From NCBI RefSeq assembly GCF_000316575.1, contig NC_019682.1, positions 1 to 64,000 on the forward strand: a stretch of DNA of 64,000 nucleotides. The letters run 5' to 3'. The position numbers were made by a program, and so were the translations under genes. The stretch's first letter is position 1; each line of letters starts with the position of its first letter. Shown here in pieces: positions 44,039 through 53,997 of the stretch. The DNA is from Calothrix sp. PCC 7507. GTDB lineage: Bacteria > Cyanobacteriota > Cyanobacteriia > Cyanobacteriales > Nostocaceae. The notes beneath the pieces are model-generated. The model was given only the letters and a program-made list of their open reading frames with translations. It was not told where the DNA came from and ran no database searches.

Positions 44039-44665
44039 ATGCAGCAAATAGCAATTTTTGGTGGCACATTCGATCCAATTCATTGGGGACACCTGCTCGT
44101 AGCCGAGACAGCTTTGCATCAAGTATCCCTAGATCAAGTAATTTGGCTACCATCGCTAAATCCTCCACATAAACAAGCGGCTTTATTTGAGCATCGAGTA
44201 GAAATGCTACAACGAGCCACAGAAGATCATCCCGCGTTTACTGTCTCACTAATTGAGTTAAATCGCTCTGGGATGTCCTATGCCATCAATAGCCTGACCG
44301 ACTTATCTGCTTTTTACCCAAATACTCACTGGTACTGGATTATTGGCTTGGATGCTTTCCAAACCTTACCCCGTTGGTATCGTGGATACGAACTAGCACA
44401 AATGTGTGATTGGTTAATCGCACCCAGACTCTTAGGTGGTGAGACTATAGCTCAAAGTGAGTTGATCTGCAAGCAAGTGGAGCAACAACTGCAAAATCAG
44501 TCTTCTACTATTCACTGGCAATTCCTGAATATACCCTTAGTAGGAGTTTCGTCAAGTCTAATTCGTCAATGTATTCGCAAAAATCACTCGATTCGCTATC
44601 TAGTTCCCGAATCGGTAAGGTCTTACATCACCGCTCACCAGCTTTACTCAAATAAATCTGAATAA
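44039..44665 (+). CDS. nadD: Nicotinate-nucleotide adenylyltransferase
   Basis: Forms nicotinate adenine dinucleotide in NAD synthesis. 208 residues with the nucleotidyltransferase motifs FGGTFDPIHWGHLLVAE (GxFDPxHxGH) and VSSSLIRQCIRKN (SxxxIR), plus WLPSLNPPHKQ and WIIGLDAFQTLPRWY of the NadD/NMNAT type. ATG at 44039. Thirty-odd bases before the upstream leader of gap2, so the two genes may be co-transcribed. Confidence 0.94.
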   Translation: MQQIAIFGGTFDPIHWGHLLVAETALHQVSLDQVIWLPSLNPPHKQAALFEHRVEMLQRATEDHPAFTVSLIELNRSGMSYAINSLTDLSAFYPNTHWYWIIGLDAFQTLPRWYRGYELAQMCDWLIAPRLLGGETIAQSELICKQVEQQLQNQSSTIHWQFLNIPLVGVSSSLIRQCIRKNHSIRYLVPESVRSYITAHQLYSNKSE

Positions 44666-44781
44666 ATTATGTGTTTTTTTTCTAGATTAAACACTTTATG
44701 GTTATTAATGCTCCCCCCCTTTGCGATATGATTGGGTTCAAGATATCAACTTATAAGCATAAATACAGAGGGCAAGACACT

Positions 44782-45795
44782 GTGATTAGAGTTGCAATCA
44801 ACGGTTTTGGGCGCATTGGACGTAACTTTGCACGTTGCTGGCTAGGTAGAGAAAACAGCAATATCGACCTTGTTGCTGTCAATGACACGTCAGACCCTAG
44901 AACCAACGCTCACTTGTTAAAGTACGATTCGATGTTAGGGAAGTTAAAGAATGCTGACATTTCAGCTGATGATAACTCCATCACCGTTAACGGTAAAACC
45001 ATTAAATGTGTATCTGATCGCAATCCAGAAAACTTGCCCTGGAGAGACTGGGGAATTGACCTAATTATCGAAGCAACGGGTGTTTTTACTAGCAAGGAAG
45101 GGGCACTAAAGCATGTGAATGCTGGAGCCAAGAAGGTGTTAATCACCGCTCCTGGTAAAAATGAGGATGGTACTTTTGTGATGGGTGTGAATCATCACGA
45201 TTATGACCACAACGTACACAACGTCATCAGCAATGCTAGCTGTACCACCAACTGCTTGGCGCCGATCGCCAAAGTGTTGAATGATAAATTTGGCATCATT
45301 AAAGGTACGATGACCACTACCCACAGCTACACAGGTGATCAGCGCTTGCTAGATGCTTCTCACCGGGATTTGCGTCGGGCTAGAGCAGCAGCCATCAACA
45401 TTGTACCCACCTCCACCGGTGCAGCAAAAGCTGTGGCATTGGTAATCCCAGACCTGAAAGGCAAGCTGAATGGCGTTGCCTTACGTGTTCCTACTCCGAA
45501 CGTATCAATGGTAGATTTCGTAGTCCAGGTTGAAAAGCGTACTATTACGGAAGAAGTCAACCAAGCTCTGAAAGATGCTGCGGAAGGGCCACTAAAAGGG
45601 ATTTTGGACTACAGCGAACTACAACTTGTATCATCGGATTATCAAGGTAGTGACGCTTCTTCGATTGTTGATGCTAACTTAACTTTGGTATTGGGTAATG
45701 ACTTAGTGAAAGTCATGGCTTGGTATGACAACGAGTGGGGCTACAGCCAGCGCGTGTTGGATTTGGCTGAACTCGTAGCTGTGAAGTGGCAATAA
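44782..45795 (+). CDS. gap2: Glyceraldehyde-3-phosphate dehydrogenase, Calvin-cycle type
   Basis: 337 residues from GTG 44782, giving [20 protein letters not shown], the standard cyanobacterial Gap2 start; the longer open frame from 44698 adds an unconserved leader. Catalytic Cys in [10 protein letters not shown], the S-loop, and [20 protein letters not shown] are present. Gap2 uses NADPH or NADH and works in the photosynthetic reduction of 3-phosphoglycerate. The Gap2 assignment rests on length and sequence memory. Confidence 0.94.
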   Translation: MIRVAINGFGRIGRNFARCWLGRENSNIDLVAVNDTSDPRTNAHLLKYDSMLGKLKNADISADDNSITVNGKTIKCVSDRNPENLPWRDWGIDLIIEATGVFTSKEGALKHVNAGAKKVLITAPGKNEDGTFVMGVNHHDYDHNVHNVISNASCTTNCLAPIAKVLNDKFGIIKGTMTTTHSYTGDQRLLDASHRDLRRARAAAINIVPTSTGAAKAVALVIPDLKGKLNGVALRVPTPNVSMVDFVVQVEKRTITEEVNQALKDAAEGPLKGILDYSELQLVSSDYQGSDASSIVDANLTLVLGNDLVKVMAWYDNEWGYSQRVLDLAELVAVKWQ

Positions 45796-45880
45796 TCAGT
45801 GAACAGTGAACAGTGAACAGTTATCAAGGTTCTTGAGTTGTTAACTGATAACTGATAACTGATAACTGATAACTGGTTAC
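45796..45880. repeat. CAGTGAA and CTGATAA tandem heptamers
   Basis: GAACAGT units (45801-45822) and ACTGATA units (45842-45874) fill the space between convergent gap2 and thiL genes. No terminator hairpin is visible apart from these repeats, which can partly base-pair (CAGTTATCA with TGATAACTG). Confidence 0.8.
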
Positions 45881-46884
45881 TGACTAAAATGTTGAAATCC
45901 CTGGCTAAGACTCAGTACTTGGTCGGGGATTTCTTGGTTTTCATGGTGCAGTAGTACTTGTGTTCCGGATGTGATGGTGCCGACGATCGCAGCACCATGT
46001 CCCAGATGTTTTACTAAAGTAGATGCTGGTTCTTTTGCTAAACACAGCACTAATTCAAAGTCTTCGCCGCCGTATAAGGCATATTCCAGGGCTTGCTTCT
46101 TTGTCAGCCAGTGGTCAAAGGCGACTGGTAAGCTAATTTGTGGCGCTGACAGAATAGCACCAACACCACTGGCGCGGCAAATTTGCATAACTGCATCTGC
46201 TAAACCATCGCTGCTGTCCATACCAGCGATCGCAATTTTTGATTGTAGAACAATTTCCCAGAGTGTAGGTAAGACATCTAAACGTGGCTGGGGACGCTGG
46301 TGTGCGGCGATTAAAGCTGCCTTGTCTCCATCATTGAGGTTTTGTCTTAATTCGGGATGTAAGAGCAATTCTAAGCCCGCACGGGAGGCTCCATGAACAC
46401 CTGTCACCACGATCGCATCTCCCACTTTTGCAGATGAACGACGGATAATGTGATCGGGGTTGACTTCACCAAAGGCGGTGATGGCTAGAGTAATTACAGG
46501 CGATCGCACAATATCACCGCCCACAATTGGAGTATTGTACTTTTGCAGGCATTGTGTCATTCCCTCATACAAGCGTTCCACCCAACTGACACTCACTTCA
46601 CCCGGAATTCCTAGCCCAACTGTGATTCCCAGTGGCGAAGCACCCATCGCCGCCAAATCTGATAAATTAGCCGCCGCAGCCCGCCAACCAGCATCTTCTG
46701 GGGAGGTGGTAACATCGCTAAAATGCACGCCATCTACCAATACATCTGTTGTCACTACTAAAAATTTTTCCGGCGCAGTGACAAGTACTGCTGCATCGTC
46801 CCCAATAATCTCTGGAGGACAAAAACGCTGCAATCTTGCTAACAGTCCTTGTTCGCCAATATTTTTTAGTTGATCATTTGTCAT
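45877..46884 (-). CDS. thiL: Thiamine-monophosphate kinase
   Basis: Phosphorylates thiamine monophosphate to the active diphosphate cofactor. 335 residues. N-terminal GEQGLLARLQRF, IGDDAAVL, VTTDVLVDGVHF, AANLSDLAAMGA, then GGDIVRS and AGMDSSDGLADAV, YALYGGEDFELV are the AIR-synthase-like ATP/Mg motifs of ThiL. The ATG at 46884 sits in a TGACAAATGACAAATGA heptamer tract, so the start codon and its context come from the repeat. Confidence 0.95.
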   Translation of the reverse strand: MTNDQLKNIGEQGLLARLQRFCPPEIIGDDAAVLVTAPEKFLVVTTDVLVDGVHFSDVTTSPEDAGWRAAAANLSDLAAMGASPLGITVGLGIPGEVSVSWVERLYEGMTQCLQKYNTPIVGGDIVRSPVITLAITAFGEVNPDHIIRRSSAKVGDAIVVTGVHGASRAGLELLLHPELRQNLNDGDKAALIAAHQRPQPRLDVLPTLWEIVLQSKIAIAGMDSSDGLADAVMQICRASGVGAILSAPQISLPVAFDHWLTKKQALEYALYGGEDFELVLCLAKEPASTLVKHLGHGAAIVGTITSGTQVLLHHENQEIPDQVLSLSQGFQHFSQ

Positions 46885-47051
46885 TTGTCAAAAGGCAGAA
46901 AGTACAAGACTAAAGAATGAAATTTCATACTTCATACTTTTTTCGCATCTGCATCTTATTTTTGCTTATCCCCATCTTCCCTAAACCCTTACACCCCTGT
47001 ACCTCTAACTCTTTAAGTTACGATAAAAGTATCGTCTAGGGGGATTTGGGA

Positions 47052-47621
47052 ATGGTAACTACACCAGTAAAAAAGCTCACATTTGAAGAGTACTTAATTT
47101 ATGATGATGGCAGTGGTTTTCACTACGAGCTAGTAGATGGCAGACTGGAATTAATGAATCCCCCTACAATTCAACATTTCTTGATTGTCGCTTTTTTAGA
47201 TACCGCGTTCATCGCGGAAATCCAGCGGTTGAGTTTACCTTGGTTAACTTTTCGGGAAACTGGGACGAGGACGGGGAAAAATAAGTCTAGGTTAACTGAC
47301 TTATCTGTGGTGACGCAGGAGCAAGCAAGAGAATTGATTCATGCATCAGCAGTCTTTGAATTACCACCATTACTAATTGTAGAGGTAGTTAGCCCAGATT
47401 CTATCAAGCGGGACTATCGCTATAAGCGGTCTGAATATGCGGCGGTTGAAATACCGGAATATTGGATTGTAGACCCACTAAAAGAAAAGATTTCTGTGCT
47501 GTGGCTGGAAGAAGGATTTTACGAAGAGACGGTGTTTACTGGCAACCAACAAGTTATATCACGGACTTTCCCAGAATTAGCCATAACTGTTGATCAAGTG
47601 TTCAGTGCAGGTAATCTTTAG
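47052..47621 (+). CDS. Uma2-family (DUF820) putative endonuclease
   Basis: 189 residues from ATG 47052. Restriction-endonuclease-like fold characteristic of the very large Uma2 family in cyanobacteria: LTFEEYLIYDDGSGFHYELVDGRL at the front, TDLSVVT, then PPLLIVEVVSPDS..RDY-K--EYAAVEIPEYWIVDP with the E-V-x-S-P and D-P acidic positions that form the putative active site. The family's biological role is unknown; copies are often near mobile DNA. Isolated gene. Confidence 0.9.
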   Translation: MVTTPVKKLTFEEYLIYDDGSGFHYELVDGRLELMNPPTIQHFLIVAFLDTAFIAEIQRLSLPWLTFRETGTRTGKNKSRLTDLSVVTQEQARELIHASAVFELPPLLIVEVVSPDSIKRDYRYKRSEYAAVEIPEYWIVDPLKEKISVLWLEEGFYEETVFTGNQQVISRTFPELAITVDQVFSAGNL

Positions 47622-47807
47622 TTGAGAGCAGAGGAGTCAGAATTCAGGAGTTATGAATATATAGCAATTCTCTGATGAATGAAATACACTTTTCCTCAAA
47701 GGAGCCAGAAAAATTCTCCTGAATTCTGACTCCCCGATGAGGAATGTATTGCACTTGGCTGAAAACCCCTATACAAGACTCCTGACTCCTAAATTCTGAC
47801 TCCATGA

Positions 47808-48914
47808 TTACGCTGCTTGTGGCTCTACTAAATTTTCGATTCCCTGGACGACGGTTGCAGATTCAATTTTGTCACCCGCCTTCAGTTTATCTAGAATTTC
47901 TTGACCTTCTGTGAGATAGCCAAACACAGAGTAGCGTCCATCTAACAAATTACGTCCAGCTGGGGTGAGTTCTGGCTCAAACAGAAAGAAGAAAAATTGC
48001 GAAGAACCGCCATTCACTTCATCTTCAGGACGCGCCATAACTACTGCACCAAAGGACGAGAAGGGCAAAACTGGCATATCGATATAACGGCCAGCTTCTT
48101 CGAGAGTAATGCCATAGGTAGGTTTTTTGTCACCTTCAACTAGGACTTCTAAGGGAACGGCGCGGTATTTACCCGTGTTAGGGTCAATAAAGCCTACGTC
48201 CTTCCCTGGAGGATCGCCAGTTTGCAAAAAGTAAGATTCTTCAGAACGGGTGAATTCTAAACCGTTATAAAAACCACGTTGCACTAAATCAACAAAATTA
48301 CCAGCAGTTACAGGGGCGCTGTAACCGTCTACCACCAGAGTCAGGTTGCCTTTGTTGGTTTTGATTGCCACAGTGGCACGACCTTTTAATTGGGGTAGGT
48401 TACTATACTCTGTAGGCACTTCAAAAGGAAATTTCTTGACCATTGCCTCTTCGAGTAGAGTCACTATATCTAGTAACTTTGCTCTTTCTGACTTAATTTT
48501 TTCCTTATCTTTGACTTTCACCAATTCTTGTAATTCACCCACGCCAGATTTTAACTCAGCAATCCAAGCTTCGGCTTGGGGTTGGCGTTCTGCGGGAACG
48601 CTTGCTAGGATTTGGGAGGGTTTATCAAGAACTCTGGATGCATTGCTGAGGTCTTTAGAGATAGCACCCCACCGCCGATTCGCCCGCAGTTGGTTGGAGA
48701 TATCTTCTAAACTGGCTTGTAGTTGTCTTACGGGTTTATTATCTATCGGGAGTGCATACCGCAACAGCGCTCTGCCGTCAGTAATCGCATTTCCAGATGG
48801 TAGGGCGGCGCTACTGGAGGGAGTCCACCCGGCTGTACTTATGCCTAAAAATACTGTCACCAGCAGTATTGCCATGAGGCTGTGATTCAGCCAGGATTTT
48901 AATGAGTTAATCAT
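47808..48914 (-). CDS. Cyclophilin-type peptidyl-prolyl isomerase, exported (TLP40-like)
   Basis: 368 residues from ATG 48914 (MINSLKSWLNHSLM); the longer frame upstream runs through repeats. A signal peptide/anchor (AILLVTVFLGISTAGW) precedes a helical domain of about residues 45-160 (RQLQASLEDISNQLRANRRW...ELKSGVGELQELVKVKDKEK) and a cyclophilin domain (about 175-365; GNFVDLVQRGFYNGLEFTR, SSQFFFFLFEPELTPAGRN, GRYSVFGYLTEGQEIL). This layout is that of the thylakoid-lumen TLP40/CYP38 type, so lumenal or periplasmic protein folding, perhaps photosystem II maintenance, is likely. Confidence 0.9.
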   Translation of the reverse strand: MINSLKSWLNHSLMAILLVTVFLGISTAGWTPSSSAALPSGNAITDGRALLRYALPIDNKPVRQLQASLEDISNQLRANRRWGAISKDLSNASRVLDKPSQILASVPAERQPQAEAWIAELKSGVGELQELVKVKDKEKIKSERAKLLDIVTLLEEAMVKKFPFEVPTEYSNLPQLKGRATVAIKTNKGNLTLVVDGYSAPVTAGNFVDLVQRGFYNGLEFTRSEESYFLQTGDPPGKDVGFIDPNTGKYRAVPLEVLVEGDKKPTYGITLEEAGRYIDMPVLPFSSFGAVVMARPEDEVNGGSSQFFFFLFEPELTPAGRNLLDGRYSVFGYLTEGQEILDKLKAGDKIESATVVQGIENLVEPQAA

Positions 48915-49173
48915 GGGATGGCTCAAATGCAGCATCAAATTGTTGACTGTACGTAACCCATCAATCATCTTCTCACAGTATTGGGGACTGGGGCATGGGG
49001 ACTGGGGACTGGGGATTGGAGACTGGGGTAGAAGATTACTAACTCTTGACTCTGGACTTTCGACTTTTGACTCTGGACAAATGACAAATGCCCAATCACA
49101 AATGACAAATGCCCAATGACTCCTGTGGAAAGGTACAATAAATGCCGATTGTCTTCCAAAATTTGAAAGCTTC

Positions 49174-49731
49174 ATGATCTCCAGTAACGATTTTCGACCC
49201 GGTGTTTCAATTGTGTTAGATGGGTCTGTATGGCGAGTGATAGATTTCCTCCACGTCAAGCCAGGCAAGGGTTCTGCTTTTGTGCGAACGACACTTAAAA
49301 ACGTCCAAACGGGGAAGCAGCTGGAAAGAACTTTCCGGGCGGGGGAAAGTGTACCGCAAGCCAATATAGAAAAAATCACGATGCAGCATACCTATAAAGA
49401 CGGCGATGAGTTTGTCTTTATGGATATGGAAACTTATGAAGAAAGCAGATTGAGCGCAACGCAAATTGGCGATCGCGTAAAATACCTCAAAGAAGGTATG
49501 GAAGCTGAGGTTGTCCGTTGGGATGAACAGGTGCTAGGTGTAGAATTACCTAAGTCTGTGACTTTAGAAGTTGTCCAAACCGATCCAGGTGTAAAAGGTG
49601 ATACTGCCACGGGTGGATCAAAACCAGCCACTCTGGAAACGGGCGCGGTTGTTATGGTTCCCTTGTTTATCACCCAAGGAGAACGCATCCGAATTGATAC
49701 TAGTGAAGATAAATATATCAGCAGGGAATAG
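49174..49731 (+). CDS. efp: Elongation factor P
   Basis: tRNA-shaped protein that relieves ribosome stalling at polyprolines. 185 residues, standard length. The domain I loop reads [10 protein letters not shown], with Lys32 at the tip that some bacteria modify; domains II and III contain [24 protein letters not shown] and the C-terminal [16 protein letters not shown]. It is followed 110 bases later by accB on the same strand, a pairing seen in many bacteria. Confidence 0.97.
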   Translation: MISSNDFRPGVSIVLDGSVWRVIDFLHVKPGKGSAFVRTTLKNVQTGKQLERTFRAGESVPQANIEKITMQHTYKDGDEFVFMDMETYEESRLSATQIGDRVKYLKEGMEAEVVRWDEQVLGVELPKSVTLEVVQTDPGVKGDTATGGSKPATLETGAVVMVPLFITQGERIRIDTSEDKYISRE

Positions 49732-49841
49732 CTTTTATCTTCACCGAAGATGCAAATATCGATTTCAATCCCTGTAAAGGGATTAAATCCCTGCCACACT
49801 TATAAATTCTTGTTTACGGACAGGTTGAGGTAATAAAAACT

Positions 49842-50381
49842 GTGCCATTGGACTTTAATGAAATTCGCCAGCTGCTAGCAACGATCGCCCAAACTGATAT
49901 TGCTGAAGTTACGCTCAAAAGCGAAGATTTTGAACTCACAGTACGTAAAGCTGTGAGTTTCAGCAATCATCTGTCGGTTGCTCAAGCGGCCTTAGGTGGT
50001 GTGGTTGGTTCGGGATTGACATCGGTTTCACCTATTGGAACCCAGACAGGATTGACTCCGGAAATTGGGACACGCCTTCCAGACAATGCGGCTACTGCGG
50101 TGCAGTTGTCAGTAAATGCCCCCTCAACGATTGATCAAAGGTTGGTGGAAGTGCCTTCGCCAATGGTAGGGACGTTTTATCGCGCACCTGCACCAGGGGA
50201 GTCACCATTTGTCGAAGTGGGCGATCGCATCCGCAAAGGTCAAACAGTCTGTATCATTGAAGCAATGAAGCTGATGAATGAAATCGAGGCTGATGTATCG
50301 GGTCAAGTTATGGAGATTCTGCTCCAAAATGGCGAACCTGTGGAATATAATCAGCCTTTGATGCGAATTAACCCTGATTAA
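49842..50381 (+). CDS. accB: Biotin carboxyl carrier protein of acetyl-CoA carboxylase
   Basis: Carries the biotin of acetyl-CoA carboxylase for fatty-acid synthesis. 179 residues from GTG 49842 (MPLDFNEIRQLLATIAQTDI). A hydrophobic front region is followed by an Ala/Pro/Thr-rich linker and the biotinyl domain: SPMVGTFYRAPAPGESPFVE, then IIEAMKLMNEIEA, in which Lys143 is the biotin site. Complete and typical. Confidence 0.97.
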   Translation: MPLDFNEIRQLLATIAQTDIAEVTLKSEDFELTVRKAVSFSNHLSVAQAALGGVVGSGLTSVSPIGTQTGLTPEIGTRLPDNAATAVQLSVNAPSTIDQRLVEVPSPMVGTFYRAPAPGESPFVEVGDRIRKGQTVCIIEAMKLMNEIEADVSGQVMEILLQNGEPVEYNQPLMRINPD

Positions 50382-50589
50382 GTATTAATCTATATATGAC
50401 ATGAGTCATTGTTAAATCAGTGAACAGTGAACAGTGAACAGTGATCAAGCGTATCGGCGTAGGTTTAGACCTGCCACCCGGCTAGCGCTGCCGTCAATTG
50501 GTGTGGTATTTCGCCGAGCCATGAAACTGATAACTGATAACTGATAACTGATAGCTGTTAAAATTGTCAGTCCTTGCGGGTTAATCCTG

Positions 50590-50937
50590 ATGAAACAAAC
50601 GTTGCCTGTACCACCAGAAGTAGTGCAACAAGTAGCTGAATACTTCAGCCTATTAAGTGAGCCGATGCGTCTGCGGCTCTTACACTTATTACGGGATGAA
50701 GAAAAATGCGTACAAGAGTTGGTAGAGGCAACACAGACTTCGCAAGCCAATGTGTCAAAACACCTCAAGGTAATGTGGCAAGCAGGTATCCTTAGCCGCC
50801 GCAGTGAAGGCACCTGTGCCTATTACCGAGTGGAAGATGAAATGATTTTTGAATTGTGTAATCGGGTTTGCGATCGCCTCGCTACTAGGTTAGAACAGCA
50901 AGCCCGTCATTTTCGTGTGTTAAATGGTAAAAATTAA
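50590..50937 (+). CDS. ArsR/SmtB-family transcriptional regulator
   Basis: 115-residue winged-helix repressor. EYFSLLSEPMRLRLLHLLRD and VQELVEATQTSQANVSKHLK give the recognition helix, and LSRRSEGTCAYYRVED the wing. One Cys is at CVQEL (the alpha3-type position), and others at GTCAYY and ELCNRVCDRL near the C-terminus; the arrangement does not match the ELCVCDL metal site of classical ArsR, so the signal could be a metal or redox state. No target gene is adjacent on the same strand. Confidence 0.9.
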   Translation: MKQTLPVPPEVVQQVAEYFSLLSEPMRLRLLHLLRDEEKCVQELVEATQTSQANVSKHLKVMWQAGILSRRSEGTCAYYRVEDEMIFELCNRVCDRLATRLEQQARHFRVLNGKN

Positions 50938-50992
50938 GTTAGGGAACAGTCATCAGTTAACTGTTGACTGATAACTGTTCACTGATAACTGA

Positions 50993-51604
50993 CTATAGTG
51001 GATAATTATTCTTAAAGCTGCTGCGAGTTAGTGGCTGTTCTAATTCCACCCCTTCACCGCCTAAAACGGTCAAGGGTTTGCCCTCGACATCAACGTAGAC
51101 TTTAGCATTGGGATTTAAAGTTGTAGCAGTGAAGACAACTTGCCCTATGCGACCCATCATGGAGCTACTACCGCCCCCACTCGTAAAATCTTGAGATAAA
51201 TTAACGCGGACTTGATCGTTTTCCGCTTTCAGCCCCAGCAGCTTAGTTCCCTTGGGGATAGTGGTAGAATCTGTACCTTCTGTTGGGCCTGCTAATAAAC
51301 TTTGAAAAGCCGTTTCTAAAACTTGATTGGGCTGGGTAGCTGCTATTTTAACGGGTTGGGGAACTAAGTTAAAACTTTTTTCTGTTGGTTTGAGCCAATA
51401 AACATTAGCTGTTTTTTCATTACCTGGTAGCGCTGTCTTGGGATCACCAGGTTGTTTGACAGTGTTAGTGGGGTTTGAGGGTGTTGGTGGGTTGCTGGAT
51501 TGCCAAGTTAGCCACGCCACGCCACCACTGACTGCAACCACCGCAGCTGCGACACTTGCTATAACACCTGATGAATTACGGTTAGATCCTTGTTGGTCTT
51601 TCAT
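50993..51604 (-). CDS. GerMN-domain membrane-anchored protein
   Basis: 203 residues. A short cytoplasmic Asn/Ser-rich start, one membrane helix (GVIASVAAAVVAVSGGVAWLTW), a Pro/Asn/Thr-rich linker, then a GerMN-type domain (VYWLKPTEKSFNLVPQPVKI ... ETAFQSLLAGPTEG...SRTIPKGTKLLGLKA...VRVNLSQDFTSGGGSSSMMGR region). GerMN domains occur in spore and cell-surface proteins and in cyanobacterial envelope proteins; no spore context applies here. Function unknown. Confidence 0.85.
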   Translation of the reverse strand: MKDQQGSNRNSSGVIASVAAAVVAVSGGVAWLTWQSSNPPTPSNPTNTVKQPGDPKTALPGNEKTANVYWLKPTEKSFNLVPQPVKIAATQPNQVLETAFQSLLAGPTEGTDSTTIPKGTKLLGLKAENDQVRVNLSQDFTSGGGSSSMMGRIGQVVFTATTLNPNAKVYVDVEGKPLTVLGGEGVELEQPLTRSSFKNNYPL

Positions 51605-52053
51605 TTTCTAAACCTTCCTGAGGGCTGAGATGGTCTTAATTGTGAAGAGCAGCCTGGTTAAAACAGTTATCAGTTATCAGTTATCAGTTATCAGTTATCA
51701 GTTATCAGTTACTGGCACTGAGAATCTCGATCTTGCTCGATGGAACCAAAGTCGGAGTATCGGTTATCAAGTTAACTGTTAACTGTTAACTGTTAACTGT
51801 TTACTGTTTACTGTTCACTGATTTAAGATGCAGCAATTTCTGATTTTGTGGAGTGCATCTCCAATTTTAGAATTTATACTTGTATTCCGTCACCTTTCAA
51901 ACGATGTAAATCACAGATTAATTTTGAGAGTGTTGAAAATTATATTTACAACTTCAAGAGATATTGCAGGGAATTCGGAAAAACGCGCTCTTTTTTCAGA
52001 CTTCAGACTTCAGACTTTAGACTTCTCCTGCGGAGACGCTACGCGAACAGACT
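51605..52053. other. Repeat-filled intergenic region
   Basis: Contains CAGTTAT heptamers (51663-51712), TTAACTG heptamers (51774-51820) and GACTTCA heptamers (51998-52066), with a dispersed TCCTGCGGAGACGCTACGCG repeat inside. Small open frames through it have no coding features. The proS stop falls right at the end of the last repeat. Confidence 0.7.
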
Positions 52054-53862
52054 TCAGACTTCAATTGCTGCCGTAATCCACTGTTTGAGTGTCGTTATAA
52101 CATCATCAATGACAATTTCTTGCGATTTACGGGTGGCTCTTTCGACAACTTCGACTTTGCCATTAGCGATCGCTCGCCCAGTGACAATTCTATAAGGAAT
52201 ACCAATCAAATCAGCATCTTTGAATTTCACACCTGCTCGTTCATCCCGGTCATCAAGTAGGGTTTCAATTCCGGCTTGATTAAGCCCAGTGTAAAGCTTT
52301 TGGGCAATTTCTACTTGTTGAGGGTCTTTAATGTTAGGAATTGTGACGATCGCATGATATGGGGCGATCGCTACTGGCCAGATAATCCCATCTTTATCGT
52401 AGGATTGCTCTACAGCCGACTGTGCCAATCTGGACACCCCCACGCCATAACAACCCATGACTAGGGGTTTTTCTTCACCCTGTTCATTAGTATACGTTGC
52501 TCCCATTGCTAGAGAATATTTCGTACCTAATTGGAAGATATGCCCGACTTCAATCCCCCGGGCACTTTTGAGGGTTTGTTCTGGGTTGTGAATTGAGCGA
52601 TCGCCTGGTCTAGATTTACGAATATCTACAACTAATTCTGGTGTTTTAAATTGCTCATTCCAGTTAGCACCAACTACGTGGAAGCCAGTTTCATTTGAGC
52701 CTGTAACGAAGTTCTTTAAATCAACGGCTGTCTGATCGACTAACCGGACAAATTGCGGATGCACCTGTTTATTACCACTAATATATTCATCAGCAATATC
52801 AGGGGCAATGTAGCCTAACGGTAGAGATTTGGCTGCCCATGTTTGTTGGGCTTCGGCAGTGGGGACACTCAAAGCAATAATAGTTTTAGCATTGTAATGG
52901 TGAGCTAATTTAGTCAACTCATTTTGCAACTTGACTTCATTCACTTCCTGATCGCCCCGGATGCTCACCAACACCAGCACAGTTATCCCATTATCATAAT
53001 TTATCTGGTAAAGGACATTCTTCACAACTTGGGTGGGAGAACATTTGAGGAATTTAGTAACTGTTTCAATCGTTTCCGTTCCAGGTGTATCCCGTTTTTC
53101 ATAGCTCGTAAACGGAGAAATTTCGGCATCAGCTGGTAAAGAAACCGCTTTTTCTACATTGGCGGCGTATTTGCCATCTTCAGTGTAGAGAACTTCATCT
53201 TCCCCAGCTTCCGCCAGCACCATAAACTCGGTGGAACCAGAACCGCCAATCGCCCCAGAATCTGCATCTACAGCGCGGAAAGCCAAACCAGAACGCCGCA
53301 GGATATTACTATAAGCTTGATACATATCCTGATAAGTTTTTTTCAGGCTGTCTTCATCAGGATTGAAAGAATAGGCATCTTTCATAATAAATTCTCTGCC
53401 CCGCATCAAACCAAAGCGGGGACGAATTTCGTCACGGAATTTAGTTTGAATTTGGTAGAGTGTTTGCGGTAATTGGCGATAGGAACGAATTAAATCACGA
53501 GCAATGACGGTGATGACTTCCTCATGAGTTGGGCCTAATCCCAATTGTTGCTCACGGCGATCGATGAGAGAGAACATAATTCCCTCAGCTTTGGTGTAAG
53601 TATCCCAACGGTCTGATTCTAGCCACAAATCAGCAGGTTGTAATTGGGGTAGGAGAGTTTCTTGTGCGCCTATGGCGTTCATTTCTTCCCGGACAATTTG
53701 GGAAACTTTTTGTAATACCCGCCACATCAAGGGTAGATAAGCATAAATACCGCTACCGATGCGACGAATATAACCAGCACGGAGTAACAATTTATGACTG
53801 GGAATCTCCGCATCAGCTGGATCGTCCCGGAGTGTAACGAATAACATTTGTGACAGTCGCAT
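52054..53862 (-). CDS. proS: Prolyl-tRNA synthetase
   Basis: Charges tRNA-Pro. 602 residues, the bacterial (E. coli-like) class II type with an insertion domain. Motif regions: [20 protein letters not shown] at the start, [58 protein letters not shown]; an editing (INS) insertion at about 225-400 ([33 protein letters not shown] after it); C-terminal anticodon-binding domain with [20 protein letters not shown]. Complete. Confidence 0.97.
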   Translation of the reverse strand: MRLSQMLFVTLRDDPADAEIPSHKLLLRAGYIRRIGSGIYAYLPLMWRVLQKVSQIVREEMNAIGAQETLLPQLQPADLWLESDRWDTYTKAEGIMFSLIDRREQQLGLGPTHEEVITVIARDLIRSYRQLPQTLYQIQTKFRDEIRPRFGLMRGREFIMKDAYSFNPDEDSLKKTYQDMYQAYSNILRRSGLAFRAVDADSGAIGGSGSTEFMVLAEAGEDEVLYTEDGKYAANVEKAVSLPADAEISPFTSYEKRDTPGTETIETVTKFLKCSPTQVVKNVLYQINYDNGITVLVLVSIRGDQEVNEVKLQNELTKLAHHYNAKTIIALSVPTAEAQQTWAAKSLPLGYIAPDIADEYISGNKQVHPQFVRLVDQTAVDLKNFVTGSNETGFHVVGANWNEQFKTPELVVDIRKSRPGDRSIHNPEQTLKSARGIEVGHIFQLGTKYSLAMGATYTNEQGEEKPLVMGCYGVGVSRLAQSAVEQSYDKDGIIWPVAIAPYHAIVTIPNIKDPQQVEIAQKLYTGLNQAGIETLLDDRDERAGVKFKDADLIGIPYRIVTGRAIANGKVEVVERATRKSQEIVIDDVITTLKQWITAAIEV

Positions 53863-53997
53863 CGTTTATTCCCTAGTGAATTATGAAGTATAAATTATGA
53901 ATTATGAATTATAAAAGATGCAGTATAAAGTATAAAATTTCATCCTTGATCTTTTATCCTTCAGCTTTTTTGCACACAAACTTAGGAGAACAATACC

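Noticed and set aside
48346-48885. 179-codon plus-strand open frame inside the cyclophilin gene
   Set aside because: Antisense to a well-supported gene; no family features.
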